Positions 16,890-26,340 of a stretch of 56,330 bases of DNA are shown in pieces. Under the pieces are notes generated by a model. The model was not told where the DNA came from and did not search any database. It saw nothing but the letters and a program-made list of their open reading frames with translations. The position numbers were made by a program, and so were the translations under genes. The DNA is from an uncultured Acetatifactor sp. (GTDB lineage: Bacteria > Bacillota > Clostridia > Lachnospirales > Lachnospiraceae), in the NCBI GenBank assembly GCA_910585665.1, contig CAJUFI010000024.1, positions 1-56,330 on the forward strand, given 5' to 3'. Each line of letters starts with the position of its first letter. The stretch's first letter is position 1.

Positions 16890-18767
16890 ATGAATAGGTT
16901 AATGAAGTACTTAAGCGGCTACAAGAAAGAGTCCATTCTTGCGCCGCTCTTTAAGCTGCTGGAAGCTTTCTTCGAGCTGCTGGTGCCGCTGGTGATGGCC
17001 AGCATCATTGACAGGGGCATCCATGTGGGCGGTGCCGGAGGGCCGGACACGGCTCATATCTGGCGGATGGGCTTATGCCTTCTGGCTCTGGCGGTGGTGG
17101 GGCTGGTGTCCTCCATCACGGCCCAGTTCTTCGCCGCCAAGGCGGCGGTGGGCTTCTCCGCGAAGCTCCGCCAGGCCCTGTTCGACCATATCCAGGGGCT
17201 GGATTTCACCAATGTGGACAAAGCGGGCACGTCCACCATGATCACCCGCATGACCAGCGATGTGAACCAAATCCAGTCCGGCGTGAACCTGGTGCTGCGC
17301 CTGTTCCTTCGGTCTCCCATCATTGTGTTCGGGGCCATGATCATGGCGTTCACCATCGATGTGAAGAGCGCGCTGGTGTTCGTGGTGGCGATACCGCTCC
17401 TGGCCATCGTGGTGTTCGGCATCATGATATGGACCATGCCTTTGTATAAAAAGGTACAGGCCAACCTGGACAGGGTGCTTGGTGTCACAAGGGAGAACCT
17501 TACAGGCGTCCGCGTCATTCGGGCCTTCCATCAGGAGGAAAAGGAAGAGGAGCGTTTCAGGGGGCACACAAATGCCCTTGCGGACAGCCAGGTCTTCGTA
17601 GGGAAAATCAGCGCCGTGATGAATCCGGTGACCTATGTGGTGGTGAACGGTGCGATTATCGTTCTGATTTATATCGGTGCCGTTCAGGTGAACGTGGGGA
17701 GCCTGACTCAGGGCGAGGTAGTGGCCATCATCAACTACATGTCTCAGATTCTGGTGGAGCTGGTGAAGCTGGCCAACCTGATCATCACGGTCACAAAGGC
17801 GCTGGCCTGCGCAGACCGGGTGGCGGGCGTATTTGAGATTCAGAATGAGGACTGGATGACCGCAGGGCGACAGGTTTCCGACGGGAAGGCACAGACGGTG
17901 CAGCCTGGAAGCGGTACCGGCGAGACGCCTTTCCTGCAGTTCGACCATGTATCCCTGACATACGCCGGAGCGGGGGCCGAGACGCTGCATGACATCGACT
18001 TTACGGTAAACAAAGGCGACACCATCGGCGTCATCGGCGGCACGGGTTCCGGCAAGTCGTCCCTGATTAACCTGATTCCCGGCTTCTATCCCGCCACGGA
18101 GGGATGCATCCGGCTGGAGGGCAAGGACATCCGCCAGATGCCGGAGGGCGAGCTGCGCCAGATAGTGGGCATGGTACCCCAGAAGGCCGTGCTGTTCAAG
18201 GGAACCATCCGCAGTAATCTCCAGTGGGGCAAGCCGGATGCCACGGAAGACGAGATGTGGCAGGCCATCGACACGGCCCAGGCCAGGGAAGTGGTAGAGG
18301 GCAAACGGGACGGCCTGGACGCGGAAATCGCCCAGAACGGCAAGAACCTTTCCGGCGGCCAGAGACAGCGGCTGACCATCGCCAGGGCATTGGTGCGGAA
18401 GCCCCAGATATTGATTCTGGACGACAGCGCTTCCGCATTGGACTACGCCACGGATGCCAGGCTGCGGACAGCGCTTAAGAAAGTGGAGGGCGGCACCACC
18501 ACATTCATCGTCTCCCAGCGGGCCTCCTCCATCCGCCATGCGGACAAAATCATCGTGCTGGACGACGGTGAGATGGCGGGCATCGGAACCCATGACCAGC
18601 TCCTTGACAACTGCGATGTGTACAGAGAAATCTATTTCTCCCAATATCCCGAAGAACGCTTGAAAGCCGCCAAGGCAGCGGGCAGTTCTGCCGGGCAGCA
18701 GATGAACGGGACCCGCCTGTCGGGAAGACCCGGTGACGGAGCCGATGCAGAAAAGGGGGATGCGTGA
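16890..18767 (+). CDS. heterodimeric ABC exporter subunit with degenerate ATPase site
   Basis: The protein has 625 residues; ATG 16890 follows GAAAGAGG. The ABC type-1 membrane domain runs to about residue 310, then Walker A GGTGSGKSS (about 382), signature LSGGQRQRLTIARAL (about 486) and Walker B LILDDSASALD. The catalytic Glu after Walker B is Asp, the mark of the degenerate partner in heterodimers of the TM287/288 type. The C-terminus has a 40-residue Gly/Ala-rich tail. The partner gene begins 146 bases downstream. Multidrug or lipid-like substrates are typical; the actual substrate is unknown. Confidence 0.85.
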   Translation: MNRLMKYLSGYKKESILAPLFKLLEAFFELLVPLVMASIIDRGIHVGGAGGPDTAHIWRMGLCLLALAVVGLVSSITAQFFAAKAAVGFSAKLRQALFDHIQGLDFTNVDKAGTSTMITRMTSDVNQIQSGVNLVLRLFLRSPIIVFGAMIMAFTIDVKSALVFVVAIPLLAIVVFGIMIWTMPLYKKVQANLDRVLGVTRENLTGVRVIRAFHQEEKEEERFRGHTNALADSQVFVGKISAVMNPVTYVVVNGAIIVLIYIGAVQVNVGSLTQGEVVAIINYMSQILVELVKLANLIITVTKALACADRVAGVFEIQNEDWMTAGRQVSDGKAQTVQPGSGTGETPFLQFDHVSLTYAGAGAETLHDIDFTVNKGDTIGVIGGTGSGKSSLINLIPGFYPATEGCIRLEGKDIRQMPEGELRQIVGMVPQKAVLFKGTIRSNLQWGKPDATEDEMWQAIDTAQAREVVEGKRDGLDAEIAQNGKNLSGGQRQRLTIARALVRKPQILILDDSASALDYATDARLRTALKKVEGGTTTFIVSQRASSIRHADKIIVLDDGEMAGIGTHDQLLDNCDVYREIYFSQYPEERLKAAKAAGSSAGQQMNGTRLSGRPGDGADAEKGDA

Positions 18768-18913
18768 CGTGATGATAAAAAAAGAACGAAATAATGGCAT
18801 ATCCGAAAAGAACGGCATATTCGGTCCGGTCAGGAACCTGACAGAAAAAGGAATGATAGAAAAAGGAATCGGAAGAAACGCATTTGACATGACACAGAAA
18901 GGGGGCGAGCAGC

Positions 18914-20689
18914 ATGGCGGCAGATAAGGGACAGAAAAAGACGGCAAAAAAGAACGGCCAGATGGCCACCATGCGCCAGGTGCTGAATTACATCCGCAGA
19001 TACTGGCTGATGGTAGGCCTGTCGCTGGTGCTGGCGGCAGTGACGGTGGTGCTGACCCTCTATATCCCCATCCTCACAGGAGACGCGGTGGATCTGCTTT
19101 TAGGAAAAGGCGCGGTGGACTTCGCGGGCGTCTTCTCCGTCATGAAAAAGATTGCCATCGCCATGATTATCACAGCGGTGGCCCAGTGGGTGATGAACAC
19201 CTGCAACAACCATATCACCTATCATGTGGTAAAGGACATCCGAGAGGACGCCTTTGAGCGGCTGGAGAAGCTGCCGCTGAAATACCTGGACGCTCATGCT
19301 TACGGCGATATCGTCAGCCGTGTGGTGGCGGACGTGGACACCTTTGCGGACGGTCTGCTCATGGGCTTTACCCAGCTCTTCACCGGTGTGCTGACCATCA
19401 TCGGCACCCTGATTTTCATGCTGATAACCAATGTGCCCATCGCGCTGGTGGTAGTGTGCATCACGCCGGTGTCTTTCCTGGTGGCGCGGTTCATCGCAAC
19501 CCGGACTTACTCCATGTTCAAGCTCCAGTCGGAAATCCGCGGTGAGCAGACGTCCCTGATCGAGGAGACCATCGGGAACCAGAAAATCGTGAAGACTTTC
19601 TCCCGGGAGGAAGCAGTGAAGGCCCAGTTCGGAGAGATCAACGGCAGGCTCCAGGACTGCTCCCTGAAAGCGATTTTCTTTTCCTCCATCACCAATCCGG
19701 CCACCCGCTTTGTCAACAGCCTGGTGTACGCGGGGGTGGGCATCTTCGGCGCTTTTGTGGCCATCCGGGGCGGCATCAGCGTGGGACGGCTGTCCTGTTT
19801 CCTGAGCTATGCCAACCAGTACACCAAGCCCTTCAATGAGATATCCGGCGTGGTGACGGAACTGCAGAACGCTCTGGCCTGTGCCGCCAGGATTTTTGAG
19901 CTGATAGAGGAGGAGCCCCAGGTGCCGGACGCAGCGGACGCCAAGGTGCTGACGAACGCCACAGGCAACGTGGCGCTGGAGAACGTACATTTCAGCTATG
20001 TGCCCGACAAAAAACTGATTCAGGACTTTAACCTGACGGTAAAACCCGGCCAGAGGGTGGCCATCGTAGGCCCCACCGGCTGCGGCAAGACCACGGTGAT
20101 CAATCTGCTGATGCGCTTCTACGACGTGGACAGCGGGCAGATCAAGGTGGACGGCACGGATATCCGGGACATCACCAGAGGGAGCCTGCGCACCAGCTAC
20201 GGCATGGTGCTCCAGGAGACCTGGCTGCGCAGCGGCACCATCCGGGACAACATCCGCATGGGCAAGCCCGAAGCCACGGAGGACGAGGTGGTGCAGGCGG
20301 CCAAGGCGGCCCATGCCCACAGCTTCATCAAGCGCCTGCCACAGGGGTACGATACCGTCATCACAGAGGACGGCGGCAGCCTGTCCCAGGGACAGAAGCA
20401 GCTGCTGTGCATCGCCAGGGTGATGCTCTGCCTGCCGCCCATGCTGATTCTGGACGAGGCCACCTCCTCCATCGACACCCGCACGGAGATGCGGATCCAG
20501 AACGCCTTCGCCCGGATGATGGAGGGCAGGACCAGCTTCATCGTGGCCCACAGGCTCTCCACCATCCAGGAGGCGGACATCATCCTGGTGATGAAGGACG
20601 GCAACATCATCGAGCAGGGGAACCACGAGAGCCTGTTGGCGAAGAAGGGATTTTATGCGGATCTTTATAATTCACAGTTTGCGATTTAG
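18914..20689 (+). CDS. heterodimeric ABC exporter subunit, catalytic partner
   Basis: The protein has 591 residues; ATG 18914 follows GGGGGCGAG. The N-terminus is Lys-rich (KGQKKTAKKNGQ), followed by the membrane domain, then Walker A GPTGCGKTT (about 384), signature LSQGQKQLLCIARVM and Walker B LILDEATSSID with the catalytic Glu, then IVAHRLST. The signature has Gln where Gly is usual. This is the expected asymmetry with the upstream gene, which has the good signature but lacks the Glu. The gap between the two genes (18768-18913) shows no convincing gene. Confidence 0.85.
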   Translation: MAADKGQKKTAKKNGQMATMRQVLNYIRRYWLMVGLSLVLAAVTVVLTLYIPILTGDAVDLLLGKGAVDFAGVFSVMKKIAIAMIITAVAQWVMNTCNNHITYHVVKDIREDAFERLEKLPLKYLDAHAYGDIVSRVVADVDTFADGLLMGFTQLFTGVLTIIGTLIFMLITNVPIALVVVCITPVSFLVARFIATRTYSMFKLQSEIRGEQTSLIEETIGNQKIVKTFSREEAVKAQFGEINGRLQDCSLKAIFFSSITNPATRFVNSLVYAGVGIFGAFVAIRGGISVGRLSCFLSYANQYTKPFNEISGVVTELQNALACAARIFELIEEEPQVPDAADAKVLTNATGNVALENVHFSYVPDKKLIQDFNLTVKPGQRVAIVGPTGCGKTTVINLLMRFYDVDSGQIKVDGTDIRDITRGSLRTSYGMVLQETWLRSGTIRDNIRMGKPEATEDEVVQAAKAAHAHSFIKRLPQGYDTVITEDGGSLSQGQKQLLCIARVMLCLPPMLILDEATSSIDTRTEMRIQNAFARMMEGRTSFIVAHRLSTIQEADIILVMKDGNIIEQGNHESLLAKKGFYADLYNSQFAI

Positions 20690-20746
20690 ACGTCCTGTTG
20701 TGGGCGAATGCGCCATAGAACGATAGGGGGCTGACATCTCGGTTTT

Positions 20747-20790
20747 CTGCCGGATGGCTTTGGGCTGTCCGGCAGTTTTCGCGTTTCTGC
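20747..20790 (+). terminator. intrinsic terminator after the ABC pair
   Basis: CTGCCGGA (20747-20754) pairs with TCCGGCAG (20768-20775), followed by TTTTCGCGTTT. The rest of the 20690-20982 gap shows no gene. Confidence 0.55.
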
Positions 20791-20982
20791 CGGGGCGCTG
20801 TGAGGGGCGGATGCTAATCCGTGTATTTTTCGAAATAATGTTTTGAAATATGAGAGACGCTTAAGAATCGACGCCAATCAGCCGATACATACCTATATAG
20901 GAAGTAACGAAACCGTTGTCGCTGGCAGCCCGGCATTTCGTATGTTCTGCTGTCAGTTGGAGAAAATAAGCGAGGGGGAGCC

Positions 20983-21915
20983 ATGAACGTACAGAATAAT
21001 ATAACCGTTTTCAGCGGAGACACAAGGAACAACGCGCAGGCGGAGTGGGCGAACAAGGAAGCCACGGAGTCCTGCGACAAAAAGAGCAAGACCATATACG
21101 CGGGAGATTTCCTGAAGGAGTTCCCTCTGCGGGAGAGGATACAGCAGAAGAAGTCCGAAGCCCAGCAGCGGGCCCTGAAGATCGTGAGCGATGCCTGGGG
21201 CATGGACAAGCAGATTGACGATGAAATCAAGGTGCGCGAGGAGGAGTCCAAGGTGCTTCAGGAGGATAACCAGGAGGCCCTTGAGAACCTGAAGGACGTC
21301 AACCAAAGGATGGAAGAGCTTCGGGACGCTTTCGGCATAAGCCCGGACAGCGAGGAGCAGCAGGAGCTGGAGCGCATCATACAAAGGCGGAAATCCCCCA
21401 CGGTGAGCCTGGAAGAGGAGGAACTCACGGAATATCAGAAGCGCGCGCTGGCGCTGGACGATGAGGCGACGTTTTACAGGAAACAGATTGCGGCCAACAA
21501 CGGCAAGATTCTGGAGAACAGCGAGGTAAATGCGGCTATCCGGAAAGAGCGCGTCAAGTCCCATGCCATGGTGGACGCCCAGAAGGACGCGGAGGAGGTC
21601 ATGGACGCCTCACGGGATACCGCCATCGGCCTGGTGATGGAGGAGGCCAAGGAGCATCTGGACGAGGAGCAGGAGAAGCGGGAAGAGCAGGCCGAGGCCA
21701 TCGAGGAGAAGAAGGAAGAGCAGGAGGAAATCCAGGAGAAGCGGGACGAGAGAGAAGCAGAGCTGGAAGAGCTGATAGAGGAAATACCCGTGGAGGAGAT
21801 GACGGACCTGCAGCAGACCATGGATGAGGTCAAACAGCAGATTCAGAAAGTCCTGAACGAAGTGAACCTGGCGGCGGAGGACATCAAAGGCGCGAAGGTG
21901 GACATGACGGTGTAG
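20983..21915 (+). CDS. coiled-coil protein, tandem paralogue 1 (unknown function)
   Basis: The protein has 310 residues; ATG 20983 follows GAGGGGGAG. It has no signal peptide or membrane segment. The N-terminal ~40 residues include 'TIYAGDFLKEFPLRERIQQK', shared with the next gene. From about 75 to 310 it is almost wholly charged helix with heptad-like Glu/Lys/Arg/Gln, densest at about 215-265 (EQEKREEQAEAIEEKKEEQE). It ends AAEDIKGAKVDMTV. I do not recognise a named family. A structural or scaffolding role is only a guess. Confidence 0.75.
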   Translation: MNVQNNITVFSGDTRNNAQAEWANKEATESCDKKSKTIYAGDFLKEFPLRERIQQKKSEAQQRALKIVSDAWGMDKQIDDEIKVREEESKVLQEDNQEALENLKDVNQRMEELRDAFGISPDSEEQQELERIIQRRKSPTVSLEEEELTEYQKRALALDDEATFYRKQIAANNGKILENSEVNAAIRKERVKSHAMVDAQKDAEEVMDASRDTAIGLVMEEAKEHLDEEQEKREEQAEAIEEKKEEQEEIQEKRDEREAELEELIEEIPVEEMTDLQQTMDEVKQQIQKVLNEVNLAAEDIKGAKVDMTV

Positions 21916-21968
21916 TGAAAGGAAAGTGCGGCGCAGAGAGGAGACGTGGAAGCGCCGGAGGGGACGGA

Positions 21969-22964
21969 ATGGAAATACGGAATAACGTCACAATTTGTGC
22001 GGGAGATGCGCAAAGCGGCGCGCGGGCAGAGAAAGGGAAGGAAAGCGGACCCTCCAATGGGAAAAACAGTACCTTTTATGCCGGGAACCTGCTGAAAGAG
22101 TTCCCTCTGAAAGACAGGCTCCAACAGAAAAAAGCCCAGGCCCAGGCTCAGGCCCTGAAGATTGTGGAAGACACCTGGAATGGCGACCGGAAGACGGAGC
22201 GGCTGATGCAGGAGAGCAGGGAGCACATCGGGAATCTGCGGGCTGCTTACAAGGAAGCCCAGGACAGAATCGCGGAGATTGAGAAAGAAAGCGAGGCCCT
22301 GCAGAAAACCTATGGAGTGGATCCCGACAGCGAGGAACAGCAGGATCTGGACCTTCTGCTGAAGGAGCAGGCGGCAAACTGGGCGATTCCCGGGGAGGAG
22401 CTGACAGAGGAGGAGAGCCAGCGCCTGTATGAGTACAGTCTCCAGGGAAAAGAGCTGACGGAATACCAGGAGCGTGTGTTGAAGCTGAACAACGAAATCG
22501 GACAGCAGAAGCTTATCGCGCACATAGCCGAGTATGGAAGCATAGACAGTCTGGGCATTCGCCAGGAGAATGCCGTCATCCGCGGGATTCGCGAGGAACA
22601 GCGGAAAGTCCATCCCATGGCGGATGCCCGGAAGCAGGCGGACGAGATGATGGAAGCGGCCCAGGATGAGGCAATCGGCATGATCGTGGAAGAGTCCAGG
22701 GAGCACATCGACCAGGAGCAGGAGAAGAAGGAAGAGGAGGCCCAGGCCATCAAGGAGAAGAAGGAAGAACAGGAGGTAGTCCTGGAGAAGCGGAAAGAGC
22801 ACCAGGACGAGCTGGAGGAACTCATGGAGAAAATGCCCCTGGAGGAGCTGGCAGACCTGAAGAACGTCCAGGCACAGATGCAGCAGGAAATCCAGAATAT
22901 CGTGAGCAAAATGAATTTAGTGGCGGAAGATATCAAGGGTGCCAAGGTGGACACCAATATCTAG
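21969..22964 (+). CDS. coiled-coil protein, tandem paralogue 2 (unknown function)
   Basis: The protein has 331 residues from ATG 21969 (GGAGGGGACGGA upstream); a frame back to 21915 exists without a better ribosome site. It is homologous throughout to the gene 54 bases upstream: both begin with short 'NNVTI/NNITV' strands, have 'TFYAGNLLKEFPLKDRLQQK', 'DPDSEEQQDL', 'ELTEYQ', 'HPMADARK', a charged coiled coil and the same 'AEDIKGAKVD' end. This is a local tandem duplication. Both lie before one strong terminator. Confidence 0.75.
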   Translation: MEIRNNVTICAGDAQSGARAEKGKESGPSNGKNSTFYAGNLLKEFPLKDRLQQKKAQAQAQALKIVEDTWNGDRKTERLMQESREHIGNLRAAYKEAQDRIAEIEKESEALQKTYGVDPDSEEQQDLDLLLKEQAANWAIPGEELTEEESQRLYEYSLQGKELTEYQERVLKLNNEIGQQKLIAHIAEYGSIDSLGIRQENAVIRGIREEQRKVHPMADARKQADEMMEAAQDEAIGMIVEESREHIDQEQEKKEEEAQAIKEKKEEQEVVLEKRKEHQDELEELMEKMPLEELADLKNVQAQMQQEIQNIVSKMNLVAEDIKGAKVDTNI

Positions 22965-23055
22965 GCGCAGGCCCGGTGCCGGTGCGGATGTGGAGATTCG
23001 GGCGGAAGCCGGAATGGTGCCGATACCGATACACGGGGAATCCGGCATGACGTGA

Positions 23056-23105
23056 ACAAGCCTGTAATGCATGGAAAGACAGCATTACAGGCTTGTAGTA
23101 TTTTT
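23056..23105 (+). terminator. strong intrinsic terminator after the coiled-coil pair
   Basis: A perfect 15-bp stem, ACAAGCCTGTAATGC (23056-23070) with GCATTACAGGCTTGT (23082-23096), is followed by AGTATTTTT. Confidence 0.85.
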
Positions 23106-23113
23106 GCGCGGTT

Positions 23114-23266
23114 CCTTGATGGTTCAATAGACTTTGCATATTGGTGCGGTCAATTAGAGTTCGTGATTCGATTCATTGTGGACGCATCATGTCTGTCATA
23201 AGCCTGTACCTTCCCGTGCCATGAGTATACCACATCCAATATGCAAAGTCTATTCAATTATCAAAG
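23114..23266. repeat. long inverted-repeat element (~150 bp), no gene
   Basis: AATAGACTTTGCATATTGG (23126-23144) recurs inverted at 23236-23254, a perfect 19-bp match, with partial pairing outside it (TTGAT..TT against AA..ATCAA). No open frame fits between the arms. It could be a MITE-like remnant or a structured RNA. The rest of 23267-23640 shows no convincing gene. Confidence 0.55.
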
Positions 23267-23651
23267 CGCAGCGGCTCCCTGAAATCCTGTTCAGTTTTAT
23301 CCTGTGAATTTGCGGATAACAGTCCTATGAGAACATCCTGATGCAAATGAAAAACATATGAAAATAAGAAAAATCTACCACAAATGATACAAAATGACAT
23401 TTTTTTCTGTCTGACATCTACTATACCACGAAAGCGTCAAATTGACAATTACCAAAGTACCAATCCGAATCCCCGATGAAAAATTTGTCTATGAGAAAAT
23501 GTAGATATGATTGCGTCATTTAGAGTATTATTATAGTGTAGTGATTCAAGGGGGATGTTTCGTGCTTCCCGGAAATGCCCATCGTTGGCGGGCGCTAGAC
23601 CGGACAGCCGCGTGGACTTCGAGGGAAAGAGCAATAGGGAAGGAGACGGAG

Positions 23652-23855
23652 ATGGGGATGCTGGACGATTTGAAGGTAATGAAAAGAGCAATGACAGGGT
23701 ATCTGTGGAAACGCTGGGACATGTTCTGGCTGGGCATCAATGGGAGGACGGAGGCGGCTTTCGCGGAGGCGGAGCTGGGAAATGATGAGGAGAGGTACTA
23801 CTGGATCTGGTTCCGTGCCATCATGCCTGAGGGGAGCGCATGGTGGCACACATGA
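23652..23855 (+). CDS. small hypothetical protein (67 aa)
   Basis: ATG 23652 follows AAGGAGACGGAG. The protein is Trp- and Met-rich in its middle and end (YLWKRWDMFWLGI, then YYWIWFRAIM, ending AWWHT) with a short acidic central part. I do not recognise it. A good ribosome site and a terminator directly after it support a real gene. Confidence 0.5.
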   Translation: MGMLDDLKVMKRAMTGYLWKRWDMFWLGINGRTEAAFAEAELGNDEERYYWIWFRAIMPEGSAWWHT

Positions 23856-23891
23856 CAGGAAATTCCGAAAAGACATATAAATGAAACCTGT

Positions 23892-23928
23892 AAAGCCATG
23901 TGGGAGGACTCTCCATATGGCTTTATTT
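23892..23928 (+). terminator. intrinsic terminator after the small ORF
   Basis: AAAGCCATGTGGGAG pairs with CTCTCCATATGGCTTT (one G-U and one bulge), followed by ATTTC. Confidence 0.65.
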
Positions 23929-24001
23929 CATGGGCAGGGAATGTTTCTGCCTAAAAAAATGGAACCCCACTTTTTATGGGATTCCGCAATCTTTACTTCA
24001 G

Positions 24002-24074
24002 AGCGATAGACGGGACTCGAACCCGCGATTTCCACCTTGGCAAGGTGGCGCTCTACCAACTGAGCCACTATCGC
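24002..24074 (-). tRNA. tRNA-Gly (anticodon GCC)
   Basis: The reverse strand gives a 73-nt cloverleaf: acceptor GCGATAG/CTATCGC with T as discriminator, D-arm GGCTCAGTTGGTAGAGC, anticodon stem CCACC/GGTGG with loop TTGCCAA (anticodon GCC), and T-arm CGGGTTCGAGTCCCG. CCA is not encoded. The stretch 24075-24374 upstream shows no gene. Confidence 0.95.
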
Positions 24075-24374
24075 ATTTCTGGGAACTGTTCGCCAGGAAC
24101 AAATAAGATTATACTATGGAAATATTCATCTGTCAACCTTTTTTTGAAAATTTTTCAACCTGTGCGGTTGGGGTGCGGTTGGGCGGTTAGAGGCTCATTT
24201 GGATGTGGATTGCAACCGTACAGGAGGAAATTTTTAAATTCTGCTTAAATTCCAGAATTCTTTTTCGTTTTCAGAAAATTCCCCCTTGCCATGGATGAAA
24301 TAACATAATAGAATAGAATTATCAAAACAAACTGAAAACAGCCCTGTCCGGGCGGAGATGAGGAGGGTGATGGT

Positions 24375-25976
24375 ATGAAACTGATTTTTGTTGGCGCGGA
24401 CCATGAAGTGACCGGAAGTTGTCACTATCTTGAAGTGGGAGGCAAGCACATACTGGTGGACTATGGAATGGAGCAGGGGGTGAATGTGTTCGAGAATGTT
24501 CCGCTCCCTGTGGAGGAGTCCATGATTGACTATGTGCTCCTGACCCACGCACATATTGACCATACCGGTCTATTGCCTCTTCTGTACGCCAGGGGATTCC
24601 GGGGACAGGTCTATGCCACGGACGCGACGGTGGATCTGTGCAGCATCATGCTCCGTGACTGTGCCCACATTCAGATGATGGAGGCCGAGTGGAAGAACCG
24701 CAAGGCGAAGAGGAGCGAGAGCCTGACGGCCGTAGATCCCCTCTACACCATGGAGGACGCGGAAGGGGTCATCAAGCGCCTGGTTCCCTGCCGCTACGGT
24801 GAGAAGGTGGAAATCTGCCCGGAGATGACAGTATGCTTTACGGACATCGGCCATCTGCTGGGGTCTGCCAGCATCGAGGTATGGCTGACGGAGGACGGGC
24901 ATACGAAGAAAATCGTGTTCTCCGGGGACATAGGCAATAAGAACGATCCCCTGCTGCACAATCCCATCCCCACCAGGACGGCCGATTACGTGGTCATGGA
25001 GTCCACCTACGGCGACAGGCTGCACGCCACGGACCGCCCGGACTATGTACATGAGCTGGCGGCCATTCTGAAGGAGACCTTCGACCGGGGCGGGAACGTG
25101 GTCATCCCTTCCTTTGCCGTAGGGCGCACCCAGGAGATGTTATACTTCCTGCGCAGGATCAAGACGGAGCGTCTGGTGGAGGGGCATGAGAACTTCCCGG
25201 TCTATGTGGACAGCCCGCTGGCAGTGGAGGCTACGGAGATTTTTCAGGAGAACCGCATGGAATGCTTCGCGGGGGAGGCGCTGGAACTGGTGAAGGAGGG
25301 TATCAATCCCATTTCCTTCCCGGGCCTGAAGCTGTCCATCACCAGCGATGAGTCCAGGGAGATCAACTTCATCGATACGCCCAAGGTCATCCTCTCCGCC
25401 TCCGGCATGTGCGAGGCAGGACGTATCAGGCACCATCTCAAGCATAATCTCTGGAGGCCGGAGTGCACAATCCTGTTCGTGGGATACCAGGCGGTGGGCA
25501 CCCTAGGCCGTATGATCGTGGACGGCGTGGACGAGGTGAAGCTGTTCGGCGAGTCCATACAGGTCCGGGCGGAGATAAAGAAGCTGGCAGGCATGAGCGG
25601 CCACGCGGACAAGAACGGGCTGATCGACTGGATTTGCGGCTTCGAGGAAAAGCCGAAAAAGGTGTTCGTGGTGCACGGCGAGGACAGCGTGTGCGCCGGG
25701 TTCGCGGAGTGCCTGAAGATAGAGTACAAGCAGCGCACCTATGCGCCTTACAGCGGGACGGTGTTCGACCTGCTTTCCGGCAAGCTGGAGTACGAGGCGA
25801 TGCCGGTGCCGGTGAAGAAGAAGGCGAAGAGCGTGGCGTCCGCTGTCTATGCCAGACTGCTGGCGGCGGCTCAGAGGCTGCTTAACATGGTCAAGGGGAT
25901 TGACGGCATGCCGAATAAAGATATGGGCAAATTCGCTGACCAGATCAACTCCCTCTGTGACAAGTGGGAGAGGTAA
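24375..25976 (+). CDS. metallo-beta-lactamase/beta-CASP RNase-like hydrolase
   Basis: The protein has 533 residues; ATG 24375 follows GAGGAGGGTGATGG. The zinc site THAHIDHTG (about 57-65) and later metal ligands (GHLLGS; FSGDIG) are present, then beta-CASP motifs (ESTYGDR; PSFAVGRTQE; SASGMCEAGR; GYQAVGTLGR) and the RNA-specificity end GMSGHADKNG. This is the YSH1/CPSF-like family of ribonucleases, cytoplasmic. The C-terminal ~80 residues are a Lys/Ala-rich extension. It stands alone, with no signs of an operon. Confidence 0.85.
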   Translation: MKLIFVGADHEVTGSCHYLEVGGKHILVDYGMEQGVNVFENVPLPVEESMIDYVLLTHAHIDHTGLLPLLYARGFRGQVYATDATVDLCSIMLRDCAHIQMMEAEWKNRKAKRSESLTAVDPLYTMEDAEGVIKRLVPCRYGEKVEICPEMTVCFTDIGHLLGSASIEVWLTEDGHTKKIVFSGDIGNKNDPLLHNPIPTRTADYVVMESTYGDRLHATDRPDYVHELAAILKETFDRGGNVVIPSFAVGRTQEMLYFLRRIKTERLVEGHENFPVYVDSPLAVEATEIFQENRMECFAGEALELVKEGINPISFPGLKLSITSDESREINFIDTPKVILSASGMCEAGRIRHHLKHNLWRPECTILFVGYQAVGTLGRMIVDGVDEVKLFGESIQVRAEIKKLAGMSGHADKNGLIDWICGFEEKPKKVFVVHGEDSVCAGFAECLKIEYKQRTYAPYSGTVFDLLSGKLEYEAMPVPVKKKAKSVASAVYARLLAAAQRLLNMVKGIDGMPNKDMGKFADQINSLCDKWER

Positions 25977-26040
25977 AGACCAGCCAAGAAATGTCAATTG
26001 CAACAGCAACCAGCATAATTCGCCAAAGTAAAGATGTTAA

Positions 26041-26140
26041 GGAATTGTCTACAAATAACTGATGCGAGTTTATAGCCGTTTTCGTTGTATTTCTTGGCTT
26101 TCTCCTAAACAAGTTGCATCAGTTATTTTCCGACAATTCC
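26041..26140 (-). mobile_element. 100-bp MITE, copy 2 (inverted)
   Basis: The reverse complement is identical to 15223-15322 at 98 of 100 positions. The element is flanked by TAA (26038-26040) and TAA (26141-26143), the inverse of the TTA at copy 1, as expected for a true 3-bp target duplication. It lies between genes and appears to disrupt nothing. Confidence 0.9.
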
Positions 26141-26196
26141 TAAAGTCGTTTACTATAATTTACACTGCTTAACAGTTAAAATTTCCGCGTAACCTG

Positions 26197-26260
26197 ACTA
26201 CATAACGCCAGCCATATACGTTTAACCAGTGCAGTACGGTAAATTCTGGCGTTATGTAGT
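26197..26260. repeat. 15-bp perfect inverted repeat upstream of folA
   Basis: ACTACATAACGCCAG (26197-26211) and CTGGCGTTATGTAGT (26246-26260) flank 34 bases. A T-run does not follow, so an operator, RNA structure or another small repeat is possible. A GC-rich dyad (about 26275-26305) lies between it and the folA ribosome site. Confidence 0.55.
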
Positions 26261-26340
26261 ATAAAACAGCGTCCGCCCCTGCCCATACTCAAGCGCTGGG
26301 CGGGGCAGATGCGCGACTGTGATAAAAAGGAGACGGACAC

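Noticed and set aside
18733..18927. Short frame between the two ABC subunits
   Set aside because: Its start lies inside the upstream gene, and it has no ribosome site and no recognisable sequence.
17073..18947. Open frame of about 620 codons opposite the ABC gene at 16890
   Set aside because: It is a mirror of GC-rich codon use; the plus strand has all ABC motifs and the antisense product is His/Gln-rich without domain sense.
19100..20626. Long antisense frame over the second ABC subunit
   Set aside because: Shadow of the ABC gene; low-complexity composition.
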